Shown: positions 1 through 6,864, counted from the stretch's first letter. The stretch: DNA of 64,000 nt from Thermobifida halotolerans (GCF_003574835.2 NZ_CP063196.1:3472001-3536000), one strand, 5' to 3'. The notes: generated from the letters alone by a model not told the origin. Made by a program: numbers and translations.

Positions 1-300
1 CGGTACCGGTCTCCGGCTCGCGGGGCTCTCGCGGGCTCTCCGCGGTCCGCTCGGCGACGTTCACGGGCTCTCCGCGGTGACCGGTCCGCGGCTCCGGCTC
101 GAGCTGCTCGCCGCGAAGCGCGTCCGCGGTCCGCTCGGCGAGCGGCACGCGCTCGAGGTGCTCCCGCTCGGCGACGTTCCGGCGAACCGTCCGCGGGCTC
201 CCCGCGGACCGCTCGAGGGGCTCGAGCTGCTCGCCGCGGCGAACGGCATGCGAGCCGCGGGAGGGACGGACCGCGCGCAAGACCAGCGCGCACAAGGCAA
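1..300. repeat. Low-complexity G/C word region, left part of the mobile element
   Basis: No convincing gene is seen here. The sequence is made of recurring words such as CTCGAG, CCGCGG, GCTCGCCGCG and GAGCTGCTCGCCGCG. Open frames on both strands translate only to Arg/Ala/Ser-rich text with no start signals. The same words recur at 736-2200 and 6060-7440. No GGCC tetramer occurs here. Confidence 0.6.
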
Positions 301-412
301 GTAGAGTTCTCACTGTCAGCGCTCCTTGGAAGCGTTGGCCACGCCCCCGGAGTGTTGGCGCACTCGCGGGGGTCTCTTCTGTTGTGGATCAAGCTCTGAC
401 AATACATCTGCC

Positions 413-443
413 TTGTCTAGGACGTCTACGACGTCCGCCATAT
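413..443 (+). promoter_or_regulatory. Promoter with embedded operator for the GntR gene
   Basis: TTGTCT (413-418) and CATATC (438-443) are spaced like a -35/-10 pair. The last -10 base is 7 nt before the GTG at 451, so the transcript may be leaderless. Between them is a perfect inverted repeat, GGACGTC-TAC-GACGTCC (420-436). TTGTCTAG-type sequences are common in front of short GntR regulators of actinobacterial plasmids. A repressor bound here would block its own promoter. The reading is inferred from spacing and symmetry. Confidence 0.5.
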
Positions 444-450
444 CTTCGCC

Positions 451-735
451 GTGGCTGACGTGGTTAGCGTCCCCCGTATGCACGTTGACCGCTTCGACCC
501 CATGCCGCTCTACCAACAGGTAGCGCGCGCTCTCCGCGACCGAATCAAGGCAGGAGAACTGAAACCGCGCGACGCCATCCCGTCGGAATCGGAACTCGTA
601 TCGGTGCACGGAGTAGCGCGGGAAACGGCGCGGCGTGCGGTCGCGCTACTCCGCGACGAAGGGTGGGTAATCACGTTGCCCCAGCGCGGTACCTACGTCG
701 CCGAGCGGCTCCCGAACACGGACGCGGAAAGCTAG
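451..735 (+). CDS. Short GntR-family transcriptional regulator (winged helix only)
   Basis: The 94-residue protein is essentially a GntR DNA-binding domain: the MPLYQQVARALRDRI helix, the IPSESELV and RETARRAVALLRDEGW helix-turn-helix (about residues 43-71) and a GTYV wing near residue 81. No effector domain follows; full GntR proteins are 230 residues or more. Such short forms are typical of mobile elements, where they control replication, transfer or lysogeny genes. GTG at 451 fits the leaderless promoter just upstream; ATG at 478 is the alternative. It faces away from the minus-strand operon and probably regulates element genes and itself. Confidence 0.85.
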   Translation: MADVVSVPRMHVDRFDPMPLYQQVARALRDRIKAGELKPRDAIPSESELVSVHGVARETARRAVALLRDEGWVITLPQRGTYVAERLPNTDAES

Positions 736-1396
736 ACCCACACCTCCCGGCAACGCGCGGCAACGCGGACCGCTCGAGGTGCACGCGCGCGCACGCTCGC
801 CGAGCATTCCGCGGCAACGCTCGCCGAACCGAGCGGCAAGGCGAGCGGCAAGCTGTACCGCTCCGCGGCAAGGCTCCCGGCAACGCGTGCCGCTCGGCGG
901 AACCTCCCGGCAACGCGTGCCGCTCGGCGGCAAGCGGCAACGCTCGCGGCACACCTCCCGGCAACCGCGGCAAACCGCACGTCAACGCGGACAAACACGC
1001 TTGCCGCTCGCCGCGGACCGTCCGCGCGGTTGCGCGAGGTGCTTCGCGTCCTGGGCGACACGAACGGCAACGCGCGGCAAGCAGTGAGCGGCACGGCTCG
1101 CCGAACGCGGCAACGCGGAAACCGCGGGAACCTCGAGCGGCACACGAACGGCAACGCGCTCCCGCGGCGAACGGCTCGGCGGGGCTCACCGGTTCGCCGA
1201 GCAGCTCCCGCACGCGCGGAACGCGGGAATTCTTGTCAGCGTCGCGCTGACACCTCGCGGTTCGCCGAGCAGCTCCCGCACGCGCGAGGTTCCCAAGCGC
1301 GGGGAGCGCGAGCCCTTCGCGGACCGGCGAGCAGCTCCCGCACGCGACCGGCTCGCCGAACAGCTCCCGCGGCGAGCAGCTCCCGCACGCGCGGAA

Positions 1397-1554
1397 CGCG
1401 GACCGGAACGCGGGAACGCGGACCGGAACGCGGGAACGCGGACCGGAACGCGGGAACGCGGACCGGAACGCGGGAACGCGGACCGGAACGCGGGAACGCG
1501 GACCGGAACGCGGGAACGCGGACCGGAACGCGGGAACGCGGACCGGAACGCGGG
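1397..1554. repeat. Tandem repeat, 20-bp unit, about 7.7 copies
   Basis: The unit GACCGGAACGCGGGAACGCG is repeated with a perfect 20-bp period from 1401, with eight GACCGGAACG starts at 1401, 1421, 1441 and so on to 1541. The copies are identical, which suggests recent slippage or expansion. It lies inside the GGCC-free low-complexity region. Confidence 0.95.
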
Positions 1555-1944
1555 AGGTGTCCGGTAGCGGCTCCGGCGACGTCACGGGCTCGGCGAGCAG
1601 CTCCCGACTCGCCGAACGGCTCCCGGCGAACGCGGACCGGCGAGCACCGCGCGACGTCGCCGAGCAGCTCCCACACGCGCGGCGAACGCGGGAGGTGTCC
1701 GGTACCGCTCCCGCGGCGAACGGCTCGGCGGGGCTCACCGGCTCGGCGAGCAGCTCCCGGCGAACGCGGGAACCTCGCGGGGCTCACCGAGCAGCTCCCG
1801 CGGCGAGCACCTCGCGGCACGGCTCGCGACGTCGCCGAACAGCTCCCGCGGCAAGCAACTCCCGGCGAACAGCTCCCGCGAACGGCGAACACCTCGCGAG
1901 GTGCTCCGCGGTGAGCACCGCGCGACGTCGCCGAACAGCTCCCG

Positions 1945-2020
1945 GCTCGCGGACCGGCTCGCGGACCGGCGAGCGGACCGGCGAGCGGACCGGCGAGCGG
2001 ACCGGCGAGCGGACCGGCGA
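1945..2020. repeat. Tandem repeat, 12-bp unit
   Basis: Two copies of GCTCGCGGACCG (1945-1968) run into five perfect copies of GCGGACCGGCGA (1961-2020). Copies are identical and in register. The repeat ends just before a normal-composition stretch containing an AT-richer segment near 2033-2090. Confidence 0.93.
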
Positions 2021-2220
2021 ACCGCTCCCGTGGTTACTCTCCGTCGATAGTCGGCCTAACACAGAGTCACAGACGCGCGTGTTTTCCCTGCTCAAACGGT
2101 GCGCGGGACGCGAGCCGAACGCGGCACGGCTCGCGACGTCGCCGAACCGTTCCCGCTCGGCGAACCGCTCCCGCTCGCCGAACAGCCCCGCGGCAAGCAG
2201 CTCCCGCACGCGCGAGCCCC

Positions 2221-2268
2221 AAAACGAAAAAAGGGGAGGTCCGCGCGCTCTCACGCACGAACCTCCCC
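2221..2268 (-). terminator. Rho-independent terminator of the minus-strand element operon
   Basis: GGGGAGGT (2233-2240) pairs with ACCTCCCC (2261-2268) around a 20-nt loop. On the minus strand the stem is followed by TTTTTTCGTTTT (2232 down to 2221). The stop of the last operon gene falls inside the loop at 2251, so transcription of the operon ends right here. Confidence 0.8.
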
Positions 2269-2568
2269 TACGCGCTCACCTCGCGGACGCTCCGCGTCAG
2301 CCGCGGCGAGCGGCTCCCACCCTTCAGACACCGTCGCCACTACCCGCGGAAACCCGCTGTCCGCGGAGCAGGTACATGCTTTAGGCGGCCAAAGCGAGCA
2401 CACATAGGACACCGCGGCTCGGCAATCTGCGAGGTGCTCGAGCACGCTCGGCGAGTCGCCGGAAACGCCGCTCGCTCCCACCTCCCACGCGTACAACGCG
2501 AGCACTTCCGGAACCGCTACCGGAGGTGCGGCGGTCCGCGGTGCTCGGCGACGTCGCAGCGCTCTCAC
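2251..2568 (-). CDS. Hypothetical protein, last gene of the element operon
   Basis: A 105-residue protein I do not recognise. The N-terminus is basic (MRALRRRR), and a mid segment SYVCSLWPPKACTC holds three cysteines that could bind metal. Its GTG start overlaps the TGA of the preceding gene (GTGA, 2565-2568), which indicates translational coupling, and its stop lies within the operon terminator. Those two signals are the main reasons to accept it as real. Confidence 0.55.
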   Translation of the reverse strand: MRALRRRRAPRTAAPPVAVPEVLALYAWEVGASGVSGDSPSVLEHLADCRAAVSYVCSLWPPKACTCSADSGFPRVVATVSEGWEPLAAADAERPRGERVGEVRA

Positions 2569-2990
2569 GCAACACCGTCCGCGTCAGCCGCGGCGAGAGC
2601 GCGTGCACGCTCCCACCGTTTCCGTGCGGCTTCGGACGCGCGCACGCTCGCCGGAGACCTCGCGGCACCCCCCGCGGACGCTTGCCCCATGCTCGCCGCG
2701 TCGGTCACGGCTCCCGCGTCCTCCGCGGTCAACGCGCGAAGAATGTTCCACGCCGCGGACCGCTGGTGACGCGCTTCCGCAACCGCGGGGTTGACCACAA
2801 GTTGTCCCGCGCTTCCGCGGATCATGGTTCCGTGCTCGCGGACCGCGCCGTCCAGCCGTTCGGCGTTGTCCAGGTGCTCACCGGCGAGCGCGAGCGCGGC
2901 ACGCTGAGTCTCGTCAAGGTCGAATTCCGCTTCGTACTGCGCTAGCAGCCGTTTGCTCGCCGCGGCTCGCGCGGCCGGTTCGTCGTTCAC
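2565..2990 (-). CDS. P27-like phage terminase small subunit
   Basis: This 141-residue protein has the layout of P27-family terminase small subunits: an N-terminal helix ending in FDLDETQRAALALAGEHLDNAERLD, then TMIRGSAGQLVVNPAVAE (residues 55-72), the segment that in this family reads roughly G-S-x-G-Q-x-x-x-N-P. In phages the protein recognises DNA for packaging. The Ala/Arg-rich tail (ASEAARKRWERARAL) could bind DNA. Related proteins also occur alone in actinobacterial integrative elements, so it does not prove a complete phage; no large subunit is visible. It starts at a GTG that overlaps the stop of the small gene upstream (GTGA). Confidence 0.65.
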   Translation of the reverse strand: MNDEPAARAAASKRLLAQYEAEFDLDETQRAALALAGEHLDNAERLDGAVREHGTMIRGSAGQLVVNPAVAEARHQRSAAWNILRALTAEDAGAVTDAASMGQASAGGAARSPASVRASEAARKRWERARALAAADADGVA

Positions 2991-3085
2991 TCCCGCTCAC
3001 CTCCCAAATTCAGACAGTTTCGGCATGCGCAGAGCGACAAAGTCGCTATCCGCCCGCGAACGGGAACCCTCCTTAGGGGGGTCAT
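2987..3085 (-). CDS. Possible 32-residue Cys-containing small protein
   Basis: ATG at 3085 is preceded by a strong GGGGAGGGGGG ribosome site on the minus strand. The frame runs 32 residues (MTPLRRVPVRGRIATLSLCA, then CRNCLNLGGERE) and ends in a TGA overlapping the GTG of the terminase-like gene. The C-x-C-x2-C cluster could bind a metal. The start codon sits in the loop of a perfect AGGGGGG-TCAT-CCCCCCT hairpin (3075-3092), which could control its translation. No homology is claimed. Confidence 0.45.
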   Translation of the reverse strand: MTPLRRVPVRGRIATLSLCACRNCLNLGGERE

Positions 3086-3148
3086 CCCCCCTCCCCTTCG
3101 CTAGGTGCGCAACGTCGCCAAACGCATTGCCATACACCATTCCCGCGT

Positions 3149-3457
3149 TCACGTGTTGCGCACGCTGTACGCGACGCGAAGCGAGGTAAGACTTCTCATG
3201 TCTTCGTCGCCGAGCATGCGACCTTTGGGGTAATCGCCGAGCATGTCCATCAACCGCATGATTTCGTGAGCGTCCGCAGCGAGGTTCCTACCTCGCGGGG
3301 CTTTCTCTCGAGCAGCAATCGCGAGCGCGACCGTGTGGACCTTGTGGCACATTGCGCGACAGTACGGGAGTCGCGTAGTTCGCCTACGGCAACCAGGGCG
3401 AGCACACCTACCGCGGGAGGGACTCGCCGGGGGAGGGGTAGCGGTCAGAACGGTCAT
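3149..3457 (-). CDS. Hypothetical zinc-finger-like element protein
   Basis: The 102-residue protein carries an N-terminal cysteine cluster, CARPGC (C18, C23) and CRAMCHKVH (C33, C37, H38, H41), spaced like a zinc knuckle, followed by a helical region with acidic and basic residues. The family is not recognised. A GGAG ribosome site precedes ATG 3457. A hairpin (GGGAGCCC / GGGGCTCCC, 3480-3506) separates it from the upstream gene in the same orientation. Confidence 0.65.
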   Translation of the reverse strand: MTVLTATPPPASPSRGRCARPGCRRRTTRLPYCRAMCHKVHTVALAIAAREKAPRGRNLAADAHEIMRLMDMLGDYPKGRMLGDEDMRSLTSLRVAYSVRNT

Positions 3458-3518
3458 GGCAGAACTCCAAACGGGAAACGGGAGCCCTGCTAGTCGCGGG
3501 GCTCCCGCAAGGAACGGC

Positions 3519-4415
3519 TTAAATCAGATTGTGCTGCTTGAGAATTTGGCGCGCCTTTTGGGCCTGCTCGGCGCGGTGCTCCCGCTCGGCGCGCTGCTCT
3601 TCGGTCTCGTCGGGAATGCTGGCAAGCGGCACGGTAAGCGAGTCCGGAATAGGACCGGTGCCGAAGGGCTCCCGTCCTTCGATCCGAAGCCAGTGCGCTG
3701 CAATCCTTGCCGCCGCTTCCGCGTCCTTGTCGAACGTGTGCCGGTCATGGTTGCCCATGATGCTCCGCGGCTGCTGGTGCTTGAACGCCTCTGGGAGGTC
3801 CTTGCCCTTGAGAGCAGAGACTCGCGGACGCTCGCCGGGAGCGATCCGCGGATTGTCCATTTCGTTCACGCTCGCGGCCAACCGATAGACCTCACGACAC
3901 TGCTCAAGCGCTTTCGCGAGCGCGACGCGCGCGGGCTCGGCGCGCTCCTCGAGCTGCCTAGCAAGCCGGTCGCGCCACGTCGGGTAATGCTTTTCAGCGG
4001 TCGCGTGGTATTCGTCCACCAGCCGCTTCAAATGCGCTTCTACGGCTTCGCGGTGCGCCACCGTGTCGCGATAATCACGTGCGAGCTGCTCGAGGTGCTC
4101 GTCAAGCACCGCGGTGCTCTCCGGAGTTTCGCCGTTCGCTACGGCTTCCCGCGCTCGCCGCTCAAATTCCTTCGGCGCGTCGCGGTACTCGCGGAAAAGC
4201 GCGAGCGCGGTCTTGTCCAGCTCGCCGATTAGCGCGGCGGCTTCGTTCATCCGCTTGCGCGCGTCCGCCACCTGCTTGGGAGGATTCGGAATCGTCGTGT
4301 AGGACGCAGATTCGTAGCGCTCGAGCGCTGTGCCGCGGTATTCGTCGCCTACGGAATACTTCCCCGCCGCGGTCACATGTCCGTTGGGTATTCCGCGGCG
4401 GTCGGTTTCAGCCAT
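3519..4415 (-). CDS. Hypothetical helical element protein
   Basis: This 298-residue protein has a long central stretch rich in Glu, Arg and Ala (about residues 45-190) that should form helices or coiled coil, then a conserved-looking tail with SIMGNHDRHTFDKDAEAAAR and HWLRIEGREPFGTGPIPDS. No known family. ATG 4415 is preceded by GGGAGGA at 5 nt. The open frame continues upstream, but that part only mirrors the previous gene, so the later start is chosen. It overlaps that gene by 8 bp, implying one transcript. Confidence 0.7.
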   Translation of the reverse strand: MAETDRRGIPNGHVTAAGKYSVGDEYRGTALERYESASYTTIPNPPKQVADARKRMNEAAALIGELDKTALALFREYRDAPKEFERRAREAVANGETPESTAVLDEHLEQLARDYRDTVAHREAVEAHLKRLVDEYHATAEKHYPTWRDRLARQLEERAEPARVALAKALEQCREVYRLAASVNEMDNPRIAPGERPRVSALKGKDLPEAFKHQQPRSIMGNHDRHTFDKDAEAAARIAAHWLRIEGREPFGTGPIPDSLTVPLASIPDETEEQRAEREHRAEQAQKARQILKQHNLI

Positions 4416-4971
4416 TGCTGTCCTCCCGTTCGGTGAGCGCGGTCGCGCGTGCAAGCAGTTCGGCGAGCGGAAGCGGCGGGAGCGGTTCCGCGGTCCGCAC
4501 CTCCGCGGACACCTCCCGCGGCGGCAACTCCTCGCGCTCCCGTTCGGCGGTGAGCTGCTCGGCGTGCGCACGTGCGGCGGCGATGTGTTCGGCGAACACC
4601 TCCGAAGGGTCTTCAGACGAACGCACAACACCGAGAAACTCTGTCTGCGGGTACTTGCCGCGCTCAAGCCCGATTGTCGCCGGAGCGTCCATTTGGGGGT
4701 CTTCTGTGCCACGAGCCGCAAAGTTGGTTCTCACCGGCTTGAGTTCCCCGCGGCGAGTCAGTACCACGGGCACAGCGACCGCGCCAGTGGTCGCGGGAGC
4801 GTGCGGATTGCTCGGAACGTGCTCGTTAACCGGTCCGCCGAATACCACCGCGCTTCCACCCGATACTTCGCGAAAGCCAACTACCGGGTATGCCACAAAG
4901 CCGTTTTCCTGCTCAAGGTCGCGGAATACCGCGAGGTACGCGCCGTGTGGAACGGGCAAAATGTCGTTCAC
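4408..4971 (-). CDS. Hypothetical element protein
   Basis: The 187-residue protein begins MNDILPVPHGAYLAVFRDLE after a GTG with a good GGAGG site 6 nt away. Residues 1-110 look like a beta-rich domain (GFVAYPVVGFREV, AVAVPVVLTRRGELKPV), possibly a regulatory or protein-binding fold; residues 120-187 are an acidic/basic helical tail. The open frame extends further upstream but overlaps the 56-residue gene in another frame, so the GTG at 4971 is preferred. Function unknown. Confidence 0.68.
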   Translation of the reverse strand: MNDILPVPHGAYLAVFRDLEQENGFVAYPVVGFREVSGGSAVVFGGPVNEHVPSNPHAPATTGAVAVPVVLTRRGELKPVRTNFAARGTEDPQMDAPATIGLERGKYPQTEFLGVVRSSEDPSEVFAEHIAAARAHAEQLTAEREREELPPREVSAEVRTAEPLPPLPLAELLARATALTEREDSNG

Positions 4972-4985
4972 GTGGAACCTCCGGT

Positions 4986-5156
4986 TCAGTACGGCATGCG
5001 CGCGCGAATTGCCTTCGCGAGCGTGGCAGGGTCGGACGCGAGTTGCTGTTCTCGGTGCGCCTTGAGCGCTCGGATAGCGCGTTCGGTGTCTTCCGCGGTG
5101 AGTTCCTCGAGGTGCTCGGCGAGCCACGCCGGAGCTTCGTTGTCACGGTCGTTCAC
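4986..5156 (-). CDS. Hypothetical 56-residue element protein
   Basis: GTG at 5156 overlaps the TGA of the gene before it (GTGA) and starts a 56-residue frame: MNDRDNEAPAWLAEHLEELT continuing through AIRALKAHREQQLASDPATL to AIRARMPY. It looks like two amphipathic helices. The next gene starts 15 nt after its stop with its own ribosome site. Both coupling signals and even amino-acid composition support it. Confidence 0.6.
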   Translation of the reverse strand: MNDRDNEAPAWLAEHLEELTAEDTERAIRALKAHREQQLASDPATLAKAIRARMPY

Positions 5157-5506
5157 TGGTCATTCCTCCCGTTCATTGCCGCGCGTTTCCGCGCGACGTA
5201 CGCGCGCTGTTTGCATGCCGCTGAACACCAGCGCGGCGAGCGTCCGCGGCCGGAGTATTCGATTGGGTTGTCGCACTGGGCGCATGTGAGATTGCCCGCG
5301 TTAGGTCCGAACGCTTCCGCAAACGCGGCGGCGAGATTGGGGCGGTGCTTGAGCGATTCGAGCATCTCGGTGAACACCTCGCGCGCGAATTCGTCGCAGA
5401 TGTGCACATTCTCCGCGGGTTGTCTGCGGCTCTCGGCGATGAATTCGAGTGCGCGCCGGTAGGCGTCGCCGAGCGTGTGGGCAAACGAAGTCTTTCGGTG
5501 AGACAT
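5153..5506 (-). CDS. Zinc-ribbon-like hypothetical protein, first gene of the element operon
   Basis: The 117-residue protein has a helical N-terminal half and a C-terminal CAQC...WCSAAC module (C75, C78, C94, C98) followed by KQRAYVARKR. This CxxC-Cx3C-QRAY arrangement is widespread in small actinobacterial and phage proteins and is thought to bind zinc and perhaps DNA. ATG 5506 with GGAAG upstream is chosen; a longer frame up to 5560 would run through the terminator-like hairpin. It heads the minus-strand operon. Confidence 0.72.
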   Translation of the reverse strand: MSHRKTSFAHTLGDAYRRALEFIAESRRQPAENVHICDEFAREVFTEMLESLKHRPNLAAAFAEAFGPNAGNLTCAQCDNPIEYSGRGRSPRWCSAACKQRAYVARKRAAMNGRNDQ

Positions 5507-5516
5507 GGCAGCTTCC

Positions 5517-5584
5517 AAACAAAAAAAAGCCCGGTCGAACCAATAGCGGCACCTGCCCAATACCGCTATGGTCCGACCGGGCTT
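5517..5584 (-). terminator. Strong hairpin with U-tract ahead of the element operon (terminator or attenuator)
   Basis: AAGCCCGGTCG (5527-5537) pairs with CGACCGGGCTT (5574-5584), and an inner ATAGCGG/CCGCTAT arm (5543-5549, 5563-5569) extends it. On the minus strand eight U residues (5528-5521) follow. It lies only 11 nt before the first operon gene, so either it ends transcription from the right or it attenuates the operon itself. Confidence 0.75.
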
Positions 5585-5619
5585 CCCCAGGGAAAGAACG
5601 AACGCGCGGGCAGTGCGCC

Positions 5620-5641
5620 GTGAGCCCTTCTAAGGGCTCAC
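5620..5641. promoter_or_regulatory. Tight inverted repeat in the operon control region
   Basis: GTGAGCCCTT (5620-5629) and AAGGGCTCAC (5632-5641) form perfect 10-bp arms around a 2-nt loop. There is no T-tract on either strand, so an operator or recognition site is more likely than a terminator. Confidence 0.5.
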
Positions 5642-5697
5642 AGTGGTTATGCATCCGCGTGTTCGCTCGCGTATCTCACCACACTAGTTATGCGTCC
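5639..5697. repeat. Pair of 18-bp direct repeats
   Basis: CACAGTGGTTATGCATCC (5639-5656) and CACACTAGTTATGCGTCC (5680-5697) match at 15 of 18 positions, 41 bp apart, about four helical turns. On the minus strand each contains a CATAAC that could serve as a -10, so they may be a tandem promoter or operator pair for the operon. Confidence 0.55.
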
Positions 5698-5741
5698 CGT
5701 GTGCGGGAGGTGTTCGCGGCGAGCGTGGGTTTTCCGGTGCA

Positions 5742-5830
5742 TGACGCAACAGGGCGCTTTTTCGTCAGCACGTGACGCAACGGGACGCTTTTCGTCAGTG
5801 TGCGTGACGCAACGGGGACGTTTTCCGCTC
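5742..5830. repeat. Three direct repeats of about 31 bp (iteron-like)
   Basis: TGACGCAACRGGRCGCTTTT-type copies begin at 5742 (offset by one base), 5773 and 5805. The first two continue into TTCGTCAGCAC or TTCGTCAGTGTG. The 31-32 bp period is about three helical turns, as in iterons bound by replication initiators or in multi-site operators. Confidence 0.65.
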
Positions 5831-5856
5831 CCCGCGAGGTGCACCATGATGGTTGC

Positions 5857-5881
5857 ATGACGCACGTCATGGTGCGTCATG
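5857..5881. promoter_or_regulatory. Palindrome of CATGACGCAC arms
   Basis: CATGACGCAC (5856-5865) and GTGCGTCATG (5872-5881) are perfect inverted arms around a short centre that itself contains GTCATG. It extends the same TGACG motif used in the adjacent direct repeats. Confidence 0.55.
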
Positions 5882-5937
5882 TGCTCTGATCTGCGGTTCA
5901 TGATGAGATGACGGTTTGGAGGTCAGTTCGGTATTTC

Positions 5938-5957
5938 TCCCTATATGTGCGTAGGGA
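5938..5957. promoter_or_regulatory. Inverted repeat TCCCTA/TAGGGA in an AT-rich pocket
   Basis: TCCCTA (5938-5943) and TAGGGA (5952-5957) flank an 8-nt centre. A related TAGGGAT occurs at about 6667 in the second AT-rich pocket. It may be a regulator site. Confidence 0.4.
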
Positions 5958-6207
5958 TACCGGAAAATTGATCAGAACCGTCATATCAGCATGCAGTTCA
6001 TCATATGCGCTGGTCAGAGAGTTGCAGGGCATGGCGAACCGCTCCGGCGTCCGTCATGGTTCGTCATGCCGCGGCATGCTCCCGTTCGCTCGCCGCTTCG
6101 CGCGTTCCTTCGCGGGGCTTGAGCTGCTCGCCGAGCGGCTCCGTTCCCTCCCGCTCTCCGGTTCGCCGAGCCGTTCCCGCGCTTCCCGCTCGCCGCTCGA
6201 GGTGCCG

Positions 6208-6405
6208 CTACGCCGTGGGGAGGTAGGCGGGGTTGTCTGTGGTGATGGCGAGTGTGGAAGCGAGCCAGCATGCCGCGGCGTGCTCGGTTGTGCGGTGTTC
6301 GTCGACCAGCTCCGCAAGGCAGTCCCAGAATTCGAGGAGGACTGCCCGTGCGGCGGGGCACACGTCAGCGTGCGTGATGGCTTCGCGCGCTTCGCGCATG
6401 TTCAT
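6208..6405 (-). CDS. Hypothetical 65-residue helical protein
   Basis: ATG at 6405 follows GGGAGGG with an 8-nt gap. The product (MNMREAREAITHADVCPAAR through WDCLAELVDEHRTTEHAAAC) looks like a three-helix small protein with even amino-acid use, unlike the Arg/Ala/Ser text of neighbouring shadow frames. Family unknown. It is transcribed in the same direction as the operon and the recombinase. Confidence 0.55.
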   Translation of the reverse strand: MNMREAREAITHADVCPAARAVLLEFWDCLAELVDEHRTTEHAAACWLASTLAITTDNPAYLPTA

Positions 6406-6816
6406 TCTGTTTTCCCTCCCGCGTCTCCGTTGACGTTGGAAAGGTCAGATTAGGCACGTGCGCGGTGGGTTGTCGATAAGGCGGGAATTGTTCAGTACTG
6501 GTCAATTCGCCGAGCGCGCGGAACCGCTCGAGGTGCGGGCACGGTGTCGATGACGTACCGCATGACGTCCCACGTGCCGCTCCGCATCCCGCACTAGGTG
6601 TCTGACCTGCGGGTATGCCGTTTCCCATGACGACATGACGAATCTGACGCCGATCTCGGTTTGCTATAGGGATTTTCTTATGGAATGTCAGAATGTACGT
6701 AATTTCGTCATACCGTCATGGAAAACGGCATAAGCACAGGTCAGCGCATCCCGCGTCCGCGCACCTCGCGTCACGGTTCGTCATGTCGCGTCATGCGCTC
6801 GCGCGAATGGTTGCCG

Positions 6817-6864
6817 CGGGGCTCGAGCGGGGCTCTCCCGCGGGGCTCGAGCGGGGCTCTCCCG
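6817..6864. repeat. 24-bp tandem duplication
   Basis: Positions 6817-6840 and 6841-6864 are identical, each reading CGGGGCTCGAGCGGGG then CTCTCCCG. Confidence 0.9.

Larger units (their letters stand above)
736..2220. repeat. Long low-complexity repeat region without GGCC
   Basis: About 1.5 kb without a credible gene. It consists of reiterated words including GAGCAGCTCCCG (at least eight copies between 1198 and 1800), CTCCCGGCAACGCG, CTCGCCGAAC and CGCGGACCG. Reading 736-2050 base by base I find no GGCC, against about 20 expected at this GC content. Open frames exist on both strands because stop codons are rare in such sequence; their products are Arg/Ala/Ser-rich and match nothing. Confidence 0.6.
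5741..6794. repeat. Dispersed ATGACG/CGTCAT motif cluster, candidate origin or control region
   Basis: About sixteen copies of ATGACG or CGTCAT lie in 1,054 bp, for example at 5857, 5865, 5875, 5908, 5979, 6052, 6062, 6550, 6562, 6627, 6635, 6706, 6714, 6779 and 6789. Two AT-rich pockets (5930-6010 and 6640-6740) share TAGGGAT followed by TCAGAA and CGTCAT. Part of the interval also holds the 65-residue gene. No replication gene is visible, so origin function is only inferred. Confidence 0.45.

Noticed and set aside
663-2384. Open frames of 100-355 codons in the low-complexity region
   Set aside because: Arg/Ala/Ser-rich text on both strands, no ribosome sites and overlap of up to four frames; stops are rare in this composition.
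5647-5901. 84-codon minus-strand frame over the 31-bp repeats
   Set aside because: Its peptide simply reflects the direct repeats, and no ribosome site precedes it.
5908-6453. 181-codon plus-strand frame starting MTVWRSVRYFSLYV
   Set aside because: It crosses the iteron-like region and low-complexity DNA; composition changes mid-frame and the opposite 65-residue gene is more convincing.
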